Positions 8,535-11,837 of a DNA stretch of 11,837 bases are shown one piece after another (within the stretch, counting starts at the first letter, position 1; each line of letters opens with the position of its first letter). The notes beneath the pieces are model-generated. The model did not search any database. It was not told the DNA's origin and was given only the letters and a program-made list of their open reading frames with translations. This DNA comes from Bacteroidota bacterium. Its GTDB lineage: Bacteria; Bacteroidota; Ignavibacteria; Tepidaquicellales; Tepidaquicellaceae. A program made the translations under genes and the position numbers. The stretch spans positions 1-11,837 of the forward strand of contig DOWN01000106.1 in the NCBI GenBank assembly GCA_003519545.1. Reading direction: 5' to 3'.

Positions 8535-8691
8535 CACGCTATTTGCAATAAAAAAACCACGATATTTGCAATGGAATTTTCTGGAATTGCGGTTTTTTTT
8601 GGGCATTTTTCCAAGTGACTCACGATATTTGCACTGGAAATTTCCAAATTTGCAGTTTTTGAAAAAAAAATGACAAACCACGCTATTTGCA
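8535..8691. repeat. Four direct copies of CACG[A/C]TATTTGCA
   Basis: The 13-bp copies are at 8535-8547, 8558-8570, 8621-8633 and 8679-8691, all in the same orientation. The outer two read CACGCTATTTGCA and the inner two CACGATATTTGCA. The inner copies extend into a 40-bp unit (8558-8597 and 8621-8660) matching at about 32 of 40 positions and ending in TTGC, a purine, G and a T run. The second unit contains the perfect palindrome TGGAAATTTCCA (8635-8646); the first has GCAAT (8568-8572) opposite ATTGC (8586-8590) followed by GG and eight T. Possible readings are binding sites, a small extragenic repeat family, or terminator-like units. A 62-codon minus-strand ORF across it is only translated repeat. 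Confidence 0.75.
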
Positions 8692-8744
8692 AAATATGAA
8701 AATCCGCCAAGTTTTCAAATCTACAAATTTTTTAAGTTTTGTGT

Positions 8745-8810
8745 CCCGGTCGTGCATCAGGAGGTCGGTTAATTGATCGACTAAAGGGAAAACAATCGCC
8801 CCTAACCGGG
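8745..8810. other. GC-rich structured intergenic element
   Basis: This 66-bp block has 36 G/C (55%) in DNA that is otherwise very AT-rich. It is closed by CCCGGT (8745-8750) and ACCGGG (8805-8810). Inside, GTCGGT (8764-8769) pairs with ATCGAC (8776-8781) around a 6-nt loop with one G-T pair, and AGGG (8785-8788) can pair with CCCT (8800-8803). The result is a closed three-way junction. The minus-strand nuclease gene takes its last Pro-Gly codons and its TAG stop from the right edge. It could be a small repeat or mobile unit, a non-coding RNA, or a 3' structure of the nuclease mRNA. I do not recognise it as a known riboswitch or intron domain. Neither strand has a T run after it. Confidence 0.5.
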
Positions 8811-9350
8811 TTTATGCTCAAAATATTCATAAATTTTATCAAGTTTTGTTTTTATTTGGTTTTGGAAGTTATCATTTTTGAAGATCTCAAACACTTTCAA
8901 CATTCCACTTTCGCGACTTTCATAAATTAGTATTGCGTTTCTTTTTTGGGACAAGTATAAGTAACCTTGAATTTGCCAATACACTTTCATTGGTAATTTT
9001 TTGTCGGGGAGCCATTCATCCATCAGAACAGATTTGCAATCTCCGGGAATTCCGTCAAGTTCAAAGTCAGGATGACCTTTAACAATTCCCTTTTGATATT
9101 CAATGTTTGTTTTAATTCTGTCTCCATAGATTTTTTTTAACCTGAAGATCAGATCACGCTCCATCTGATATCCTTTGTAACATTTTAGCTTTGTTTCATC
9201 GGTACTCTTAAAACCATGTTTATAAATATCAATTAAATTTTCTGCCGGCAAATGAATATGAGATATAGAAATGTAATCTCTCTTTGTATCAAAGTTTGAG
9301 TGATTTATTGTGTAATATATTAAATCATTTTTGATATCTGCCGGCTTCAT
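8802..9350 (-). CDS. Stand-alone PD-(D/E)XK nuclease (Cas4/RecB/YqaJ-like)
   Basis: A 182-aa protein with the active-site pattern of the PD-(D/E)XK superfamily. Glu64 lies in a helix (GYQMERDLIF), Asp95 in GHPDFEL, Asp104-Cys105-Lys106 supply the D-x-K element, and Gln126-x3-Tyr130 (QIQGY) is the motif shared by Cas4, RecB and related exonucleases. The protein is about Cas4-sized, but only Cys57 and Cys105 are present, so an iron-sulphur cluster as in Cas4 is not supported. No cas gene or CRISPR array is nearby. In phages and mobile elements such proteins serve as DNA-processing or recombination exonucleases, the likely role here. It is the last gene of the minus-strand cluster. Its final codons lie in the GC-rich element, so the C-terminus may have been altered by that element. 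A TAG stop is used. Confidence 0.75.
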   Translation of the reverse strand: MKPADIKNDLIYYTINHSNFDTKRDYISISHIHLPAENLIDIYKHGFKSTDETKLKCYKGYQMERDLIFRLKKIYGDRIKTNIEYQKGIVKGHPDFELDGIPGDCKSVLMDEWLPDKKLPMKVYWQIQGYLYLSQKRNAILIYESRESGMLKVFEIFKNDNFQNQIKTKLDKIYEYFEHKPG

Positions 9351-9413
9351 AATAGTTATTTTTTAGTTTTTAATCTGTGATTCATTAATTTACAATGAGT
9401 TAAATTTTCTATT

Positions 9414-9530
9414 TTAGATTCCTTCGGAATTTTTGATAGTTTTGATTTTTTTGTAGAGTTTTGATTTTTTAATTTTTTGCTTTTTTCTTAATTCGTATAA
9501 TTCATAAATTTTATTTAATACTTGCGACAT
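9414..9530 (-). CDS. Small basic hypothetical protein (38 aa)
   Basis: A 38-codon ORF in the 333-nt gap between the exported 121-aa gene and the nuclease. The peptide begins MSQVLNKIYELYELRKK and continues as a Lys/Ile-rich stretch, so one amphipathic, very basic helix is likely. It ends 63 nt before the nuclease start on the same strand and has a promoter-like TGCTATAAT about 29 nt before its ATG. A 16-codon ORF (9538-9588) precedes it. No family is recognised. The DNA is AT-rich, which favours Lys and Ile codons by chance, so coding status is uncertain. Confidence 0.35.
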   Translation of the reverse strand: MSQVLNKIYELYELRKKQKIKKSKLYKKIKTIKNSEGI

Positions 9531-9558
9531 AATATGTTTATAATTTAACGATTTCTAA

Positions 9559-9567
9559 ATTATAGCA
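9559..9567 (-). promoter_or_regulatory. Possible extended -10 promoter for the small ORF and nuclease
   Basis: On the minus strand this reads TGCTATAAT, a perfect TATAAT with the extended TG. It is followed by TTAG, so TAATTTAG is also one mismatch from the TAnnTTTG box. No convincing -35 or -33 box was found at proper spacing. A start near 9550 would give a leader of about 20 nt before the ATG at 9530 and would allow the nuclease to be expressed apart from the fibre genes. Confidence 0.3.
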
Positions 9568-9609
9568 GTGTAAATAAGTTTTAGTCATATAGATTGAGTT
9601 CTTCTTCTT

Positions 9610-9732
9610 TTATGAAGTCGGAAATGCGATAATGGCACCTTCGGTTTTTGCAACTTCATTCAAGAGATAATTTTGAAGTTGTTTTAGTTCGTTGAGTGTT
9701 TTAGTGCAATTGGAAACTTTATATAATTTATT
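9610..9732 (-). pseudogene. Coding-like segment out of frame with the 121-aa gene
   Basis: In the -1 frame relative to the 121-aa gene, 40 codons stay open from 9732 to a TAA at 9610-9612, running 74 nt past that gene's stop. The translation looks protein-like: KTLNELKQLQNYLLNEVAKT followed by EGAIIAFPTS, a helical heptad-like stretch with balanced composition unlike random AT-rich DNA. No ATG opens the frame; TTG (Leu24 of the segment) is the only common alternative start. It may be the displaced C-terminus of the 121-aa protein after an indel, a programmed -1 shift product, or the remains of another gene. I found no classical slippery heptamer. The label is tentative. Confidence 0.35.
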
Positions 9733-10049
9733 TTATCCTCTTTATCATGCAAAGGGACATTCAATGATTGAGGTTCAAATTGAGATTTCCATTTTTCATA
9801 TTCAATTGTTATAACTGAATCTCTCTCTTCACCGAATTTAACAAGTATAGATTTAATGATTTTGTAATCATTGTATATAAATGTAATCTGATAAGTTGAA
9901 TCAACTTGTGAAGAATCTATTTCAGATTTAATTTTTTCTGAATCTATAATTTTTATTTGAGTTGAATCAATTTCGAATATTTCAAATTTAGATTGAGAAA
10001 ATGAGAGCTGGGCAAAAATAAGCGTGATTAAAATTAAAATTGTTTTCAT
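9684..10049 (-). CDS. Exported hypothetical protein (121 aa)
   Basis: The N-terminus MKTILILITLIFAQLSFSQS is a clear Sec signal peptide: one Lys, a hydrophobic core at 3-15 and cleavage likely after SFSQ. There is no lipobox Cys, so it is not a lipoprotein. The mature part starts with an Ile/Asp/Ser-rich repetitive stretch (about 24-52, with IDSTQ, IDSEK, IDSSQ and VDSTY), then an acidic, probably beta-rich region. No family is recognised. It begins 4 nt after the stop of the fibre-like gene, so the two are surely co-transcribed. Its last 40 or so codons overlap another open, protein-like frame, so the true C-terminus may differ from the annotated KHSTN end. Periplasmic or outer-surface location is inferred. 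Confidence 0.65.
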   Translation of the reverse strand: MKTILILITLIFAQLSFSQSKFEIFEIDSTQIKIIDSEKIKSEIDSSQVDSTYQITFIYNDYKIIKSILVKFGEERDSVITIEYEKWKSQFEPQSLNVPLHDKEDKINYIKFPIALKHSTN

Positions 10050-10053
10050 AATA

Positions 10054-11172
10054 TTAGTTGTTATAAAATGGAATTTTGTAATTAGTACCTGAAATATTAA
10101 TTAAGAGAAAACCTTCAGGATTTGTCGGAAGAGTTTGACTTCCTGAATTTGCTGAAGTAGAAGTAGTTGCATCTAATCTAACATCACCATTGATAAACAG
10201 AGATTGAGGAACATCCGTTGTAGTACCAATTCCAACTGTCCCGTCAGCATTTAATCTAATTCTTGTTGTGCGATTAGTTCCAATATTAAAATGTGAATAT
10301 ATTCCAGAAGGATACCAGTTCATAATTGAAGCAGAACCAGCCGATTGGTTCATTTCTATTCTTACACCTGTAGAATTGTCATGCACACCACCAATAAATA
10401 CAATTTGAGTACCGTCATTTCCATAAGTAATCTTAGCGGTATTACCGGAGATAACTAATTGTTGTCTGGTACTATCCCTATAAATAAAAGAATTATTTGT
10501 TGTACCGGGAATATCGGGTCTAAATATAAAGAGAGTATCATATATATTTAGAACATTTAACATATTAAGAATTTTTGTGAAATTATTTATTTTATCAAGA
10601 TAAGCTAACCGATTAGTATCGAGAAATGCACTTAAAGGAATATTTGATTTTGAAGGTAAGTTATAGTTTATACCATTACCGAAGCCGTAGCGAGTGAAGA
10701 TGTAAACTTTTGATGCTACTCCCTTCAAGGTAATTGTTCCTGAAGAAACGTTTGGGAGAGTTGCTCGTTCATTTGCAAAGATTGGTACGAATTGAGTTGT
10801 GTCTGAGAAGCTTACTAAGATTGTGTTTGTGTCACGGTTGATTACAGTGACAGATTTTATTCCGACATTACTTTCAAGATTGATTGACCGGGTAACTTGT
10901 CCGTTGAGGGAAGTTACTGAGTCAATTTTTTGTGCAGTGAAAAAGGATTGGGATTGTAATGTATTTGAAAATAGTAAGAAGAAGATTAATAAAAAGAGAT
11001 TCTTCGCTCCGCTCAGAATGACAGTTCCGAAAGGATTATTCTTAGTAAGGACAGGCAGAATGACAGAGTCTGTGAATCCTCCCTCTAAATCCCCTCCCGA
11101 CCAATCGGGACAGGCTTCCGAAGGGGGACTTACTGAATGAAATTTATTTGGAAATGAAATTTTTCTTTTCAT
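10054..11172 (-). CDS. Fibre-like exported protein with repeat elements inserted in its N-terminus
   Basis: A 372-aa protein. Residues 59-69 form a strong hydrophobic core (LFLLIFFLLF) followed by SNTLQSQS, a Bacteroidota-style signal peptide with cleavage near residue 76. It lies 58 residues from the start, and residues about 13-57 are encoded by two dispersed repeat elements, so the original protein probably began MKRKI directly before LFLLIFF. The mature part is Ser/Thr/Asn-rich and beta-type. The segment RIRLNADGTVGIGTTTD (304-320) with LFINGDVRL (325-333) is the 'GNVGIGTTxP...LhvnG' module of phage tail fibres and related surface proteins. The end, TLPTNPEGFLLINI then YKIPFYNN, is a recurring C-terminal fibre tip in Bacteroidota phages. 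The S74 endosialidase chaperone that often follows this module is absent. Its start overlaps the 109-aa gene by 29 nt. The role is receptor-binding fibre or surface adhesin; export of a phage fibre would be unusual. ATG 11172 is kept because no ATG occurs between the repeat and the hydrophobic core. Confidence 0.7.
   Translation of the reverse strand: MKRKISFPNKFHSVSPPSEACPDWSGGDLEGGFTDSVILPVLTKNNPFGTVILSGAKNLFLLIFFLLFSNTLQSQSFFTAQKIDSVTSLNGQVTRSINLESNVGIKSVTVINRDTNTILVSFSDTTQFVPIFANERATLPNVSSGTITLKGVASKVYIFTRYGFGNGINYNLPSKSNIPLSAFLDTNRLAYLDKINNFTKILNMLNVLNIYDTLFIFRPDIPGTTNNSFIYRDSTRQQLVISGNTAKITYGNDGTQIVFIGGVHDNSTGVRIEMNQSAGSASIMNWYPSGIYSHFNIGTNRTTRIRLNADGTVGIGTTTDVPQSLFINGDVRLDATTSTSANSGSQTLPTNPEGFLLINISGTNYKIPFYNN
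10996..11064. repeat. Dispersed 'GTCATTCTGAGCGGAGCGAA' type extragenic repeat
   Basis: On the minus strand 11022-10996 reads GTCATTCTGAGCGGAGCGAA followed by GAATCTC, a repeat I recognise from many bacterial genomes, where its translation gives spurious 'VILSGAKNL' peptides. A second GTCATTCTG lies at 11064-11056, so the unit is framed by a partial duplicate. Here it is read in frame as residues 37-58 of the fibre-like protein. Recognition is from memory, not a search. Confidence 0.7.
11078..11135. repeat. GC-rich hairpin repeat inside the fibre gene N-terminus
   Basis: TCCCGA (11095-11100) pairs with TCGGGA (11105-11110) around CCAA. Outside it, ATCCCC (11089-11094) pairs with GGGGAC (11124-11129) with one T-G pair. 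The block is far richer in G and C than its surroundings. Its minus-strand translation (PPSEACPDWSGGDLEGG) is of the kind seen in translated interspersed repeats. It lies in frame at residues 15-32 of the fibre-like protein and begins 9 nt beyond the stop of the 109-aa gene. Confidence 0.65.
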
Positions 11173-11473
11173 AATTTTTTTGTTTTTGGTTATTAATGTT
11201 TTGATTAGTTCTTATTGTATTAAGAGAAAAATGTTTTAGTAATTTTTCTTTCCAGTCTTTAGAAACTTCTACATAATAGGTGGATTTGTTAATTATAACA
11301 TCCATGAACATGCTGAACATTCTATCTTTATCGAAGTAAATTGTGAAGTTTTCAATTTTATCCGGAGTGAGTTTGTTGTATTTAGAAAAAGGATTGAGAT
11401 GGTCGAATTTTCTTCTATTTTCTTTTTCAATTACGGAACAAAAATTTTTTATTGCAGATATTGTAGTTAACAT
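11144..11473 (-). CDS. Hypothetical protein in the fibre gene cluster (109 aa)
   Basis: The ATG follows the stop of the upstream fibre-module gene by 3 nt (TAATAAATG), and the last 29 nt overlap the next gene's start, so it is translated as part of the same transcript. The protein is soluble, basic and rich in Lys, Asn and Phe. It starts MLTTISAIKNFCSVIEKENR, has an alternating stretch YYVEVSKDW (66-74), and ends in a very polar Asn/Gln/Lys tail. There is no signal peptide or membrane segment. No family is recognised. Its position between two fibre-like genes suggests a small phage structural, assembly or chaperone protein, which is inference from context only. The polar end lies close to the inserted repeat, so the original stop could have been different. 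Confidence 0.6.
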   Translation of the reverse strand: MLTTISAIKNFCSVIEKENRRKFDHLNPFSKYNKLTPDKIENFTIYFDKDRMFSMFMDVIINKSTYYVEVSKDWKEKLLKHFSLNTIRTNQNINNQKQKNYEKKNFISK

Positions 11474-11476
11474 TTA

Positions 11477-11837
11477 TTATGCTGTTTGAAGTTGAATCCA
11501 GTCATCAGAGCTTGAAGTTCCGACTGAAATATAAAATCTATTACTTGTTGTATTAAAGAAAAAACTTCCTACTTCTGGAGGAGCTAATGTTGGATCACTA
11601 CTTGAAGCATAAAATCTACACAATCCTGATCTTATCGCAGATACCGTAACTTTCTTTTTTACATTGGATGCCTCTGAGTCTTCGAGCATGATTATATCTG
11701 CATCGGAAACGGTTCCTTTCGAAGCAACTGAGTTAATCTCGGCTGCTTTATCAACTCTGATAGTTTTCTGAAGTAGATTTGCCAATGTTATTTTTTTGTT
11801 TTCACCAGCAACAACTATTGGGATAAGTGCATTATCT
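11477..11837 (-). CDS. Tail-fibre-like modular protein, C-terminal part (runs off the window)
   Basis: The frame is open to the window edge. The apparent start at 11785 is a TTG inside continuous coding sequence (GENKKITLANLLQ), so the real start lies beyond 11837. The visible 119 residues contain two related modules of about 25 residues: DNALIPIVVAGENKKITLAN, then DADIIMLEDSEASNVKKKVT followed by VSAIRSGL. Both have the form 'D..iipi..s.n.kkvTl..l', which I know from repeated segments of Bacteroidota phage tail and fibre proteins. The end, GSFFFNTTSNRFYISVGTSS plus DDWIQLQTA, is a compact beta C-terminus also typical of such proteins. No signal peptide is visible. The gene lies 3 nt upstream of the 109-aa gene. 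The fibre assignment is by recognition of style and modules. Confidence 0.65.
   Translation of the reverse strand, partial: DNALIPIVVAGENKKITLANLLQKTIRVDKAAEINSVASKGTVSDADIIMLEDSEASNVKKKVTVSAIRSGLCRFYASSSDPTLAPPEVGSFFFNTTSNRFYISVGTSSSDDWIQLQTA

Noticed and set aside
8493..8681. 62-codon minus-strand ORF across the repeat array.
   Set aside because: Its translation repeats itself (CKYRES, CKYRGF) because it reads the DNA repeats; it has no independent coding evidence.
8535..8691. CRISPR array.
   Set aside because: The repeats are only 13 bp, unevenly spaced (23, 63, 58 bp), and two of the intervals share sequence with each other; no cas genes are present. The nearby Cas4-like nuclease lacks the Cas4 cysteines.
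8446..8810. Prophage attachment site at the border between the rsgA operon and the fibre genes.
   Set aside because: No integrase, tRNA or matching second copy is in the window; the border position alone is not evidence.
8739..8930. 63-codon plus-strand ORF starting at a TTG, MCPGRASGGRLIDRL...
   Set aside because: Its first part is the GC-rich structured element and the rest is antisense to the nuclease gene; no start signal. I treated the element as structure, not protein.
9416..9435. Terminator-like hairpin GATTCC-TTC-GGAATT followed by T's on the + strand.
   Set aside because: No plus-strand gene precedes it, the loop is only 3 nt, the T run is partly part of the stem, and it lies in the 3' end of the small minus-strand ORF. 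A similar ACC-TTC-GGT with T's occurs near 9637-9650, so it may be a common short repeat in this genome.
10799..11140. 113-codon plus-strand ORF antisense to the fibre-like gene.
   Set aside because: Its C-terminal part is the antisense translation of the dispersed repeats (PPSKSPPDQSG...), and the rest lies opposite a better supported gene in a tight operon.

Overview
The window comes from an AT-rich, Bacteroidota-like genome (Bacteroidetes/Ignavibacteria sense). Three things suggest this. The best promoter has the group's TTTG / TAnnTTTG form. The main genes have no Shine-Dalgarno sequence. The non-coding DNA contains dispersed extragenic repeats of the 'gtcattctgagcggagcgaa' type that are common in such genomes. 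The assignment rests on style, not on a marker gene.

Left part (1-8445, + strand). A promoter (74-105) and a roughly 270-nt leader precede a tight four-gene operon. The operon encodes the two half-transporters of a heterodimeric ABC exporter (380-2272 and 2279-4108), a Tricorn-type S41 protease (4124-7315) and the ribosome-assembly GTPase RsgA (7312-8445, overlapping the protease gene by 4 nt). The leader holds a possible 42-codon ORF (166-294) and a strong intrinsic terminator (321-358) that ends only 21 nt before the first transporter start. Segments inside the small ORF can pair with each other (218-223 with 241-246) and with the terminator's 5' arm (242-252 with 322-332). This is the 1:2 / 2:3 / 3:4 layout of a translation-controlled attenuator, and I regard it as the most interesting signal in the window. 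It recalls the leader-peptide control of the Bacillus BmrCD exporter. The exporter shows the matching asymmetry: one subunit has Asp for the catalytic Glu, the other has a degenerate signature motif.

Middle (8446-8810). This stretch has no convincing gene. It holds a possible weak hairpin after rsgA, four copies of a 13-bp repeat (two inside a longer ~40-bp repeat), and a 66-bp island of about 55% GC. The island can fold into a closed, two-hairpin structure, and the neighbouring nuclease gene stops inside it.

Right part (8802-11837, - strand). This looks like a phage-derived or otherwise accessory gene set. In transcription order it contains: the C-terminal part of a modular tail-fibre-like protein that runs off the window; a 109-aa unknown; a 372-aa fibre-like protein with a signal-peptide-like segment and a phage-fibre C-terminus; a 121-aa exported unknown; an out-of-frame coding-like segment; a 38-codon basic small ORF; and a stand-alone PD-(D/E)XK nuclease of the Cas4/RecB/YqaJ type. 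The 372-aa gene carries two dispersed repeat elements, apparently inserted in frame between its start codon and its signal-peptide core. No tRNA, rRNA, CRISPR array, transposase or integrase was seen.
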